Positions 38,541 through 49,710 of a stretch of DNA of 64,000 nt are shown in pieces. Numbering within the stretch: position 1 is the first letter of the stretch; each line of letters opens with the position of its first letter. This DNA comes from Nymphaea colorata. Lineage: Eukaryota > Streptophyta > Magnoliopsida > Nymphaeales > Nymphaeaceae. The position numbers and the translations under genes were made by a program. Under the pieces are notes generated by a model that saw only the letters and a list, made by a program, of their open reading frames with translations, was not told the DNA's origin and did not search any database. The DNA lies in contig NC_045147.1 of the NCBI RefSeq assembly GCF_008831285.2, positions 23,584,981 to 23,648,980 of the forward strand, read 5' to 3'.

Positions 38541-40737
38541 TCAGAACTTGCTGATGAAATCGAGGATGTGCTCGCTAATCTCGGTCGCCCTTTCCTGGCT
38601 AATGAAATGCCCTGCTCCTTGTATTACGATAATTTCTTCCAGCAGAGGAACGTCGGACTTGAAGCGGCCACCATGGATGTATTCTTTTGCACCAGGAGTC
38701 GTGTAGACGATGTCCTCATCTCCAACGACGAACTTAGTTGGTACCATAATCTTTGAGCCTTCCCATGGCGCCGAAAGCTCCCAATTTCTGTAACAAGCAT
38801 TGCGCAACCGTCACACACATAGTAGGGATCCGTGATGGCGTTAGATATACTATACATAATACATGGAAGGCGAATGATTCTTCTTCTATCTTCTTCTTCA
38901 AAAAAGGAAGGAACAAAGTGTTGATGTTCTAGATGCAGGAAAGTCTTCAAGTTCAAAGCCAATCAGGACTCATGACCATCAGGAAATTGGCATCAAGGAT
39001 TTTACAGCAGTCTACTTGTGGATCATAAACTAATCTCAAGCTCAAGGTTTGCAGTCTCTGTAGGAAAATATACCCATTAATGCACGATTAATAGTTAGAT
39101 ACTTGTCACCACTATCATTTTACATTTTCTTCAGTCCTTTCCGTTGACATAATCGTAATAAACAATATGGACAAGTTATTATTGAGAAAATGAATCGTGC
39201 AAGATGAAGAATGTGTTTTCTCAAAGAAATTGGAAGTAATTGCAGCATGTATGAGCAAACTTCATGTTCTTGTATGTATGCAACTTCAGATCCTCCAGGT
39301 TCAACAGACAACAAGGAATGGGCAAAATACAGAAAAAGAAATGTCATTTTTTTCTATTTGGAGTCAAGAATATATATGAATCTGAAACCAAATTTCTGCA
39401 TCAACAACATGAAGTTCCCTGGGTAGCAACGTGATCTCTTACTAGTGAACATCCGGAGCAGACTTCACTTTTTCACACAAACCGCTGTTGATGCAGTAAT
39501 GCTGTACGCGTGCATATGGAAAAAGGGGGTAATGACATACCGGTTGATATTGCGATAGAAGTTTAAGCCACCAGTGAAGCCGCTTTTCTGAAACTTGCCT
39601 ACATAATAACGCACTTCTTCCTCTGATAACCATGCAGGCAAGGTCTCAGGCGCTGACCAACCTCCGAATGGCTGTCCATCATGAGTAATCGGAGGACCCG
39701 TTTTCCGGTAAGTCAGGAAGGTTTTTATAGTTTTTTCAGTATCAGCGAACTCCGCTTCCGCTTTTCCGGGCTCCTATATATTGCGTCAGTAAAATTGCTA
39801 GAATCAGTGGCTGAACTCTTGGCTGTATGAAGGCAATGAACTTTCAAATCAAGATGTGCAAGATGCCGTAGAATTCACTAACAATGACGACCACGAAAGA
39901 GATGCAGGACCAAGACCGGTCACCTAGACGAGCACAACCCAGTTCCCGCAGAGAGAGAGGGAGAGAGCAGCCGGAATCAATCGAATTGTGTAATCAAGAA
40001 ACAGACGGAGTGGGAACACAAGCTGAGAACACCAAGAAAAATTCCAAAAACAGAGATGTGAATAGGAGAAAAGTTCCCAAACCTGGAATCGGCATATGTA
40101 ATAGTAATCACCAAATGCCTGTCTCATGCGATCAACGGGCTTCGAGGATGGACTGCGAGGAGAATAGTGAACACTCAAGTTCACCAACGCCTTCACCTTG
40201 TCCGGCCTAAACAGGCACAGATACCACGAAATTTGAGCACCCCAGTCATGGCCCACCACAAAAACCTGAACTCAATCACCAAATTCCAAGCATATCAGCG
40301 AGACCCACATCTTATTTAAGACGACCAGAAAGAAATTCGAGGCTACCACCATGAAATGAGGAAACAGAAAAACGATAACCAGCTTCAAATTCGATGAAAC
40401 AACGGAGAGGAAACGGTTAGGAAAGAGCAAAAGGAGAAGAAATTAGTGAACGAGCCTGATCTTCGCCGAGGGCATCGATCAGACCAATAAGGTCTCCTAC
40501 GATATGAAAGCAAGTGTAGTTGTCGACGCCCTGAGGGGCCTCTGTGTCGCCATAACCTCTGAGGTCCGGTGCCACGGCGTGATAGCCATGGTCTGCGAGA
40601 GCGAGAATCTGGTGGCGCCATGAATACCAAAGTTCGGGAAAGCCATGGACGAGAAGCACCACAGGGCCGCTGCCCTTCTCTGCTATGTGCATTTGAATGC
40701 CATTGGTGCTGATGGTTCGGTGCTGGATGCCCTCCAT
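38541..40737 (-). CDS. Soluble epoxide hydrolase, cluster gene 3
   Basis: Third complete cluster member. Exons on the complement: 40737-40456, 40265-40083, 39773-39541, 38787-38541; product 314 residues. Catalytic residues: Asp101 in VVGHDWGA, Asp258 in GDED and His293 in GAGHF. The first lid tyrosines are kept at 149-150 (YYYICRF), but the second lid motif is NFYRN rather than NYYRN, so residue 227 is Phe while Tyr228 next to the Arg remains. Intron 1 is read with a GC donor (CAG|GCTCGT); a GT alternative with a different acceptor would add three residues. Its 3' flank (about 38.40-38.54 kb) closely matches that of gene 2, so the duplicated unit runs past the stop codon. Introns are the shortest of the three genes. 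Confidence 0.94.
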
Positions 40738-43396
40738 TACGGCTGTTCGCTCCTTTTCTCCGTGTCTCTTCTTCTGCTTCTGCTTCTTATTTTCATCCAA
40801 GCGCACTCGAATAAAAATCTCATTACAATCGCCGTCCAACCAAGCATATGGAAAGGAAAAATCAGCAAGCTAATTTTCAGAAAAAATAAAATTAAGATAA
40901 TCTTTCCTTTTACATGGGATTGTAATCTTTCAATCCTAAGATTTTTGAATCTATTGTATAAATACTCAAACTTATGTGAAATGGATACATCTTTTGGCTC
41001 ATTCATCGTCCTCTTTCTTTTCCTCAGGCTTTCTTTTTCAAAGCAGGAGGAACAAGGACCATTGTTGGACACGTTTCTGTACGTATTCCACATTCTTGAG
41101 CACGTTACTTTTTTTCTCAATTTTTGCTTTAAATTTCTCCTTGTGGTTCTCCTTTCATTGCATCAACTGGTTGTACGAGTATTGCCACACAAGTTCTATC
41201 TTACCTATTCAAAGTTAAGATTTTCGTTTAGTTACAACGAAAACCGAATACCTGTCTAGATTCCCCCTTTTTTTATCACACATTGAACAAGTGTTTTTTA
41301 AATTTGAATAAGAAAAAAAAGCGATGTACACCAAAAAAAGAAGAATGTGAATATGTTGTACTTTTTTCTTTCAAAACCAAAAACAAGTTTTTACCATTTC
41401 CTCGTCAGGAGGATACTTAATTACATACAAACATTGGATTTTATACCAGTTGAACACAAACTTACCCTCAAATTGAGTTTCTATCTGAATTCAGCAACAT
41501 AACATGAATGTTGGAGTCGACCTGAATCCGTATATCATAAAGAGCAAGCCTTAAAGGTCTCAGTGTTCCTTTCTTTTTTAATCTTTCTCTGTTGTTAATC
41601 ACTCTTGCTGTTCATTTAATTAAATCCTAACCGCCAGTTCGTTTGCCCGTTTACATTAAAACTTTATGAGACCTTAGGAAAGTACAATATGCTCGGGTTT
41701 GTGATTGAAATTTTAGGGCCATCACGTGGGTCGGTCGGCATTCCACTGTTATCAGCATCAACATTTTTGAAGCTTTCCAGTACAATCACGTGCATGTCAT
41801 CATCATCACTAGCGAGCAAACGATTTGGATTTCGATGGAACACTGTGAGACTCGACGCCACTGAAACCAAATTTGGGTTCACGCTCTATTTTCTAAAATT
41901 GAATCCAGATCCGACTGACACAACATTGGACATTTATGTACAGTTGGTTCCAATCTTTGATGGGTCCAAATCAGATACCAAATTCAAAACTGCACGCCGA
42001 ATCTAAATGAGATTAGCAATCGGGTCTGAATTTCCTTGACGACTCGAAATCCAACAATCGGCAGCAGGTTGTCTCCATCTATTCACATGCTGTTCTTAGC
42101 GTCGGTTCGGTTTGAAAATTGGATCTCCAGCAGTGGACATGCAGACAACGTTTTCTCAAATAAACAGAGCTTGGCTTCCATGATGTCCTAACTTACGCCA
42201 TCTCTTACATGGCCCTCCTGAATTACTTTGCATAAAGGGGTAATCGACTTTATACAATAAGTAAGGACTACATGAAATATTGAAGATGCATATGCATTAA
42301 GTGAAGGTTTTTCTTTCCTTGGAATGACTAGCATCAATGTCTTTACTCTAAATTGAAGAAGATGCTTAAAAGCGTTTATTCTAACTTTCTCTATTTTTCC
42401 ATTGGTCAGACGAAGCTTATATACCTTTTAGCAGACAGTTTGGGGACATGTTATGGGATGAAAAACTTGGCTCCTCATGGTCATTGAAGTGGGTGCCTTC
42501 AAGAAAGCGATACGAGATTTAGTATTTTGATTATTTGAATACCAGATCTCACGAACGCTTATGCAAATTGAGGAAGGATTTGAAGGAAACAAGTTTTGAA
42601 TATCAGAGCTTGGGGAAGCTGTGGATGAGCGCAGCAGCAGAGCAGAGGGCCATAAGATTTTCTGAGGGAAGAGCATAAAAAGAAAAGGAAAGCACAGTTC
42701 TTAGGTGGTTCGATTCCAGCATGCATCTACATCAACGTGGAAAGGCATGCATAGTAGCATTCATGGTTAAGCCACCGAATTACTGGCTGCATGTTGCAGC
42801 TTTTTGAGGAGCATGCCTGCTCATTACAAAGGAAAGTTTACACGGATGCATTTTCACTCATCATTTCAGGTGATCTCAGGTTAATTAGAACCCTAATGTT
42901 ATTCAATTTCAGGTGGAACATTAGTACTATAATATTATGATAATGGTCAAATGGCTTCTCGAACTAGCGCGGAATCGATTGTGGGCAGGCAAAAATTAAA
43001 ATATGTATTTCTTGAAACGTATAATATTAGTTAAAAATAGAAAACGCTCAAGTGTATACCTAAAATTAATAAAAGATAATATGTATTACTCTCAAAACAA
43101 TTTAAGCGGATCTGATTGCCACCAAGCAGATTTGAATCTTGTCGGATATACCATTTATATATCTCATTTAATTGAATTTTTTTTTAAGGAAAAGTTGGAG
43201 TTAAAGTCAAAATTGATCCTTTTGTCTTACCAGATCCAACTTCAGGTCGAGGAGAACAAAAAAGTGACCCACCTATGTCAGATTTGATTTTTAAGATGTA
43301 CCAAACCTGTGAAAATCATGGGTTGATCAAGCAAAACACATTTTTCATGTCTAGCACAACTATGAGTACAGCTGCAGTCACACACTGCACCTAAAC
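40738..43396. other. Intergenic, upstream of epoxide hydrolase gene 3
   Basis: The 5' flank of gene 3 comes first. Frames of up to 204 codons at 40.6-41.3 kb run antisense into exon 1 and have no recognised domain. A 105-codon frame at 41.69-42.01 kb is also unsupported. The sequence has the look of old transposon-derived spacer, but no element could be delimited. Confidence 0.45.
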
Positions 43397-44541
43397 TAAG
43401 TTGCTAAAGGCTTTTACGAGGTGTTAAAAAGAAAAGGGTTTAACTACTGAACATGATGTTAGCAAACATAGAAAAAAATATTTCTGAAAAAATAAATATT
43501 TTATAAAGAGTACTGTACAGCATTTTCAAATATTTAAGGATCTCCTCCCTTTTCCAAGACCTTTTAACGACGTCAAGTGCTCTTTCAACGATTGAGATAT
43601 TTCGTGCGATAGAACACATCTTAGTAAATAAAAATTTCTTTATCACCGGGTGCTCAAAACTACGAAAATAAACCCAAAAAGATTTTTTTGTTTAAAAAAA
43701 AAAAGTTATTAAAAGTAGCACTAACGAGAGTGCATGCAACGTCAAATATGCACCAAAAGGATTTTGGAGCATTTTATGCATTTTTAGAAAAGGCTGAAAC
43801 AGAACGACATCTTTGGAGTTTTATCCCTCTTCCCCTTCCATATCTTTTTCTTTTTTATCTTAGGAGGGAGTTTCTATTTCACTACAGCTACAGGGATTTT
43901 GGGGCATTCTAGATATACTTGGAATTTTATTTTTTTCACATCCCATTGTTTTTATTTTATTGCTAACCTGTGAGTCCTTTAATTAAACGGAACGAAAAAA
44001 ATGAAATTTTCTTGCTGCTCATTAACTTTTTTTTTTTCCTCTATGCAATAAATTTTAAGAGCATATCAAGGATGTGAAAATGTCAAAATAAAAATACTAA
44101 TTCATAATAAAAGAAGAATGTTACTTGACTAGTGGCTAATTATATGCAGCTGAGAAACGAAAGGCAGCCTTCACAGCTTTGTGTGAGCATACAGATCAGT
44201 TGCAGGTGGGATTTGCGTGGGGCGTATGTTTCATGGAATCTACTGTTTGAAACGTTAATTTAGTGTTAAAAGTAGTGTAAACTTGATGAATTTTTCATTT
44301 GCTAAGAAGTGTTTTATAGCATGAAGTATTTGAATGGTTGAAATACTCGACGTCATAGCATAGGTAATAAGTTTTCGGAAAGGGAAGAGCTCCTGAAACA
44401 TTTGAAAAAGCTGTACAGTACCCTTTATAATCTGTTTTCCTTCTCAGAAATATCTCTCTATGTTCGGTTCGATAGCAATATCATGTTCAGTAGTTAAATC
44501 TTTTTCTTTTAACTCTTCGTTGAACGCCCCTTAGGAACTTA
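43397..44541. mobile_element. Non-autonomous DNA transposon with long inverted repeats (Mutator-like form)
   Basis: Sequence at 43397-43645 and the reverse complement of about 44300-44541 match clearly over about 240 bp. Shared pieces include TAAGTT(G/C)CTAA at the outer ends, TTTAACTACTGAACATGAT, GCTGTACAGTA and, innermost, TT(T/G)CTAAGA. About 650 bp of AT-rich, non-coding DNA separates the arms. Long imperfect terminal repeats with no transposase fit a non-autonomous Mutator-like element, but no convincing 9-bp target-site duplication remains. An ordinary inverted duplication is the alternative. Confidence 0.7.
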
Positions 44542-47270
44542 CCTGCGGCTGCAATATTATTACATATAAAAAATAAGAAAATCTCTCATATCATTTTTAA
44601 GTAGTAGCAGCCCCACTGTTGTTCATCACAGTGGATTCTCAATGAAGGTTTTAGTGTTAAAAGTCTTTCGGCCATCCAAATATGTTAAAGTCAATAGAAT
44701 CTAAAGGGATTTAACTTTTTGGGTGAAGGGAGATTAACGACGGCAAAGAAATTAACCCTCATTAAACTTTCCGGCTTGTCGTATTCATGCACAATCAGCC
44801 AGTTTTGCTTGTGAGTATTATATTTCAGGAGTTCTTGATGCCAAATTAATTAAGTTGAAGGACCCTCAATCACGTCTCAACTACCATTTGTTGGCCTACA
44901 CTTATTATTCTAAGTAAGGTTTGGCGGCCCGATCTCGAGCTTGACCCAGTCTTTATTTTGAACTTTCTGATGTTTGGGTTCGGCCTAGGTCTTAATGGCC
45001 CCATAGCGGGGTTCAGTGGTGGAGCCACACGTCGGCCTAGGTCTTAATGCCTAGCTAAATGGTCCTACAGAATTCATTTATTCACACATTTGTGCCTGCC
45101 TCTTTATATATTAATGATGCCCTTCAAATTAATACTTTGCTATATAAATTCCAAATGTTTTTTAGTTTTTTGCTCCTCAGCCAAAAAAAACATTAGTTTA
45201 AGCCAATCAGTAAAATCAAGCAGTTCAGGGAAGATTCCAACTTAAGATGCTAATTAAGGTCGTCGTCCTGGTTCAGGGTCCGGCAGCAACCTGCCAAACC
45301 CGGTCCAAGTCATTTTCCTGCGGGGACAAATTATCTAGGCAAAACTTTTCGCTTGACCTGATCCAATCCAAAATAACTCATTCTTAAACAAGTTAGATAT
45401 TGATAACGGTTAATAACGGGTCAGCCTCTTTTACGTTAACTATGGCTGATCTCATTGAGCATCTTGTTGACAAAGCTTGAAATAAATAAATAAAATTTTG
45501 GGATGATTGTTAATTTGTTATGATTTAATAACCCAGGTGGGATTCGAAAAAAAAAAAGATTTAGCCCAGAGATTGTAAATTAACGTGGGGAGTCATTGGT
45601 GTAGGGTAGGAGCTCGCTCAGACTTTCACAATTGAGCTTGGCCATAAACCATAGTCTTTGACTCTTGAGATGCTCTTCTCTCCCATTCCTCACAAAGGTG
45701 ATTGCCCCAGAGGAAACTTCTGATGGCATAAACAACTTCTTGTTAGATATGAGAGGAGCCAAGGCTATGATGTACGACGATGGATAGATATGTAGATTTC
45801 TTACAACTTCTTGGCCTCCCACCCAAGAAAAAGCCTAGAATGGGTTTCTTAATACACTCTTAAACTCCATAAGAGATCACACATGGCTTTGTTTAATGAT
45901 CTCATCCGCGAAGCCTGAATAGGCGGTCCCAGTGGCAGAAACTAAAAAAAATTTTGTAGGGGAACTCATTCACTTGAAAGGAGCATCCATATATGAAGAT
46001 GTCAAGTGGTGAGGAGAGCTGCCCATATGACAGGGTGGTCCAGACGCTGTCTATCTCTTGCTTTTCCTTCATCTAAGTTGGGTTGAAAAGAATGATCTGA
46101 AAATATGAGATGTCACATGGGGAAACCAGGTTAGATGAGACCCATGCCCTGCTGTGCCAAGAATCGGGATCCAGACGAAAGCCGTGGACCCCATGAACCG
46201 AATCCAGATCCGATCTTGTTGCCAAACGCCATTTCCATTTGCTCGCAATCCATCCAAACGATAAGGCTGGGATGAGAGGAAGTTGCTTGCATTCCCTCCA
46301 AACAAAAAAGTATACGTCACCGGTGAGCCCTGAAACAACACGCACATTCCGCATGCACTCCAGCTCAGAATGCCATATCATGTTTCCTCACCTCATGGTA
46401 TCCGCTTTGAAATTTATTTACACAACAACGATACGCCCGTCAGATCATGATCAAGTAGTGAAAGAGTTTTTGACAGTAGAGAGAGTCTTGGTGAAAAGGA
46501 AATCCAAAAACGCTATCTATTTTCAGAGCCACATACTTTTTCTCCTCTGTGATGTGAATTGAAGCAAGCAAGGTGCAGTGTACCGTACTTCTTCTTTCAG
46601 CCAAAGAAAGATATTCGTGTTTGGATTTTGGCGGAAGTGCGGTTCTCTTTTACGTCAATTTTATATATCAGTCCCCTCCTGCGTATTAGGAATTTATATT
46701 CCTAATTTAGGATATAAAAAAGGGAAAAAAAATTGTTTTAAATAAAGCGGGAAGAAAGATCAAGATGGTGAACCTTGTTTATTATGGCATCAAAGCCCAT
46801 AATTAAATTAAATGGAAGTAAAGTGCGGAGATAAGAATGAATGAAGGGCTTAAGAAAAGCAGAGGCGGCCGGCAGGCGGGCCAGCCTTTGTCCTCAAAAG
46901 GACTGCCCACACCAATATCCGCCAGCCCCGGAAATCAGACAAAGTAGAAGCCAAATTCGTGACGCCTCCAACCTAGCTAGTCGGTCAACACTGCACGGAA
47001 CTTGGGCCGACTCAAAATATCGCCGATAATTACCACTTTTTATCGCGATATTTCCTTTTGCAAGACTCTCTCTTTCCCTGAATGAATGAATGAAGGGACT
47101 TGCGTCACCGATGACCGCCACGGGTATGGGGCGATCCATTATTTTAGACCCACTTGATTTGTGCAGGTCAACCAACTAAAACGCCCCCAAAGACGGGCTG
47201 GTGGGCTTGACCACCGCACCTCCAGACGGGCCCAAGGCTCGAACCTAGTTCGTGTTCATGAGGTTGGGTC

Positions 47271-47272
<2 letters not shown>
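44542..47272. other. Intergenic, no gene supported
   Basis: Frames of up to about 107 codons at 46.0-46.6 kb overlap on both strands and show no domain. The paired phrase CGGCCTAGGTCTTAATG occurs twice near 44.98 and 45.03 kb. The right end becomes GC-richer from about 46.85 kb. Confidence 0.45.

Positions 47273-47312
<40 letters not shown>
47273..47312 (+). repeat. Poly-A tract of 40 bases
   Basis: An uninterrupted run of 40 A. The preceding about 90 bases (GC-rich, with AAGGCTCGAACCTAGTTCGT) could be a retroposed sequence with its tail, but no family could be assigned. Confidence 0.95.
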
Positions 47313-47316
<4 letters not shown>

Positions 47317-48372
47317 TAGGTAGCGGACGCCAGTAAATGAGTGGGGCCCACAGGGGGCTAATAATATACATATTTACCAGGCTGTCCTGTCAGCAAAATA
47401 TCTGACTGAAATGGTCACGTGACTCGCTCAACTCCCATTTTCGAGTTTGGGACCCGCGTGGGAGAACCCGGTTTCGCGCAAACCCGTCGACTCCACCCAC
47501 AGGAAGAGAAGAGAGAAGGAGGTCGGAAAGTCTGTCTCCACGCATCGGGGTGTGCCTCGCTCCTTCTTTTCCACACGTTCGTGATCGTCGTCCCTCCCTC
47601 CCGACTGGGGGTGTCGGCCGAGACGCGCAAAGCCAACGCCGTCGGTCCCGGGTCAGCGTGGAGACTGCACAGAGAGCCCCTGAGCAAAGGACGATTCGAA
47701 AATCAATTTGATGAGGAGCAAATCCTCGATATTCCCTTGGAAACGCACCATTTCTTCACCTTGTTCGGTTCTTCTGGCGTGAGTCTAAATTTGGGCGTCT
47801 TTTTTTTGTTTTTTGTTTTCTGACTACGAGCTCTTGATGTTCCTTTGGTTATTAATTCCAACACAAAACAAAACGATCCTCATCAAGGCTTGGGAGCCAA
47901 CTACCGACACAAAGACCGAGACGAGTCGCCAATCCCTGATCCTTGTGAGGAACAAACAACCAGAAACAAGAAGATCCCATGTTTTTCCTTGAAATGCTTT
48001 AGAAAGAAAATTCTTATTGTGATTTCACTTGAAAGAAATTGAATGTTTTTTAAGATATGTATCATTTTCTTTTCTATAGTGTTTTTACACATTGTCGCGG
48101 GGAGGAACAAGAATCCGGAATTTGTGCAGACAGGCCGAGCGAGGCCAAGGAAAGCAAAGATGAAGGAAATGACGACGTTTTGCATTGAATCCAAACGAAA
48201 AGCAGCTAAAGAGGGCAGGGAAAAACAAGGGATAGCAGTTCAAGACAAGATCCTAAACTATGGACTCTATACACAAAAAGAGAACAGATGCCGTAAAGGG
48301 AGAGGAGAAAAAAAATTTGAAGGTTGATCGAGGGAGGGAGGAAGAGGGAAGACGGGGTTCGGTCTTTCTCTT
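47313..48372. other. GC-rich spacer and 3' flank of the ERF gene
   Basis: Between 47.4 and 47.8 kb long frames exist on both strands (134 codons plus, 90 codons minus) because the region is GC-rich. Neither has a recognised domain. The 3' untranslated region of the minus-strand ERF gene lies at the right end. Confidence 0.45.
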
Positions 48373-49325
48373 CTACAGGGGCGTTGCCACGGCTGAGGAA
48401 GAGGAACAACTCATGGGCAGGTCGTCGAAGCTCCATAGCTCCATCGTCGTAGGCACCAAGTTGTTCTCCTGGTTAGCCGGAGCGACGGCCGGCTCGTAGC
48501 CGCCGTCGAACACTTGGAGAAACTCGAAGTAGGTGTCGTAGGCAGAAAGCTCCTCCGCGAGCTTCATCACGCTCTTCTTCTCGTCTTCCTCTTCCTCGTG
48601 GTCGGTGGCCTGAGACGCGGGACTCTGCTCCATTTCGGCGGCCGGAGAAGGGGTTTGTAATGGCTGCTGCTGCTCATAGTAGTTGAAAGCGGTGTCAGCC
48701 TCGAATCCGAGGGAAGCAGGGGCCTCCTCTTGAAGGAATTGTTGGTGGGATTGGTACTGGTAGTGCTGTTGCTGGTGGGGGCGGAGAGGGGCTGCGGCCG
48801 CCACCACGGTGGGGCGGGGAGAGGGAATCTCATTGGGGAAATTAACCTTGGCCTTGCTGCCTCTGATCTTGCGAGCCTCGGCGTCGTAGGCGCGGGCGGC
48901 CTCCTCGGCGGTATTGAAGGTGCCGAGCCAGACCCTCACCCCCTTCCTGGGGTCGCGGATCTCAGCCGCCCACTTTCCCCACGGTCTCTGCCTGATCCCC
49001 CTGTAGAGATTCTTTCTCTTCCGCTTCGGCTTCCTCACCTCCTCATCGTCCTCACATTCGTATCCTTCTGTTTAATCATAACAGCAACAACAATCGTTCA
49101 GAGAGAGGGAGAGAGAGCGAGAGAGGGAGAAGAAGAAGAAGAAGGATCGGTACCTGATGAAGAAGGAGACCGGCGTTTGGAGTTGAGGGGGAGGGACGGC
49201 TTGACGGGCTCCTTCTCGACTTGGGGATCGGGGATATCGGCAAAAAATTCCTGCCAAGTGTTGGGTATGGCCGCCGGACCGCGGGCTCTATTGATTATAT
49301 CGGAGATGATGGCACCTCCACACAT
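48373..49325 (-). CDS. Group VII ethylene response factor (HRE2/RAP2-like)
   Basis: A nuclear AP2/ERF transcription factor of the oxygen-sensing group VII. Exons on the complement: 49325-49154 and 49067-48373, with an 86-bp GT-AG intron; product 288 residues. It opens [11 protein letters not shown], the group VII signature, whose Cys2 is the known target of plant cysteine oxidases and the N-degron pathway. A basic nuclear-localisation stretch (KPKRKRK, 70-76) precedes one AP2 domain (about 78-135: [43 protein letters not shown]). The C-terminus holds a [18 protein letters not shown] block and [11 protein letters not shown], like the group's activation motifs. The short N-terminal region and single AP2 domain resemble Arabidopsis HRE2/ERF71 more than RAP2.12. 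The start is the first in-frame ATG; the frame stays open upstream without another. Confidence 0.95.
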
Positions 49326-49537
49326 CCTTCTTTTTTTTCCGCTCCTTTCTTTCCTTCCGAGGGAAAAGGACAATCAAGTGACGAGCTTCGCAGGGTGGAT
49401 AGATCGACTCTGAAGAAATTGCTGGCGACTGAACACGAGAGAGAGAGAGGAAATTGGGGAAACGAGGAGATCTTTTGTTTTCTTTTTTTTTTTCCCTTCT
49501 GATTTCTCTACGGGGAGTGAAGGAGAGGGAGAAGTGG

Positions 49538-49545
49538 TATTTATA
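49538..49545 (-). promoter_or_regulatory. TATA box of the ERF-VII gene
   Basis: TATAAATA on the minus strand, 213 bp before the ATG. It is followed (coding direction) by a pyrimidine-rich leader containing CTCTCTCTCT, a usual plant arrangement. A run of about 12 C (coding strand) sits just upstream of the box. Confidence 0.7.
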
Positions 49546-49684
49546 GGGGGGGGGGGCGGTGCCGCTTCCCTTTGTCTTTATATTTTCTTTTCTGAAGCTT
49601 CTTGGCTCGTGCTTTGGTGGCGTTGCGGCTCGATCAACGCTGCTCTCCAGCTTTCATTCATTGTCAACATCTTTCGCTGTGCCG

Positions 49685-49710
49685 TTTTTTTTTTTTTTTT
49701 TTTTTTTTTT
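49685..49710. repeat. Poly-T run upstream of the ERF gene
   Basis: A run of 26 T in the ERF promoter region; on the coding strand it is a poly(dA) tract about 360 bp before the ATG. Confidence 0.93.

Noticed and set aside
40645-41259. 204-codon plus-strand frame upstream of epoxide hydrolase gene 3
   Set aside because: It begins inside exon 1 of gene 3 in antisense and runs into low-complexity, Phe/Leu/Ser-rich sequence. No domain was recognised.
47185-47312. tRNA-derived SINE ending in the 40-base poly-A
   Set aside because: A box-B-like CTCGAAC occurs, but on the wrong strand for the tail. No box A, target-site duplication or second copy was seen.
48730-49413. 227-codon plus-strand frame across the ERF locus
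   Set aside because: It is antisense to both ERF exons and the intron. The ERF reading on the minus strand has a full AP2 domain, and the long opposite frame follows from GC-rich codon use.
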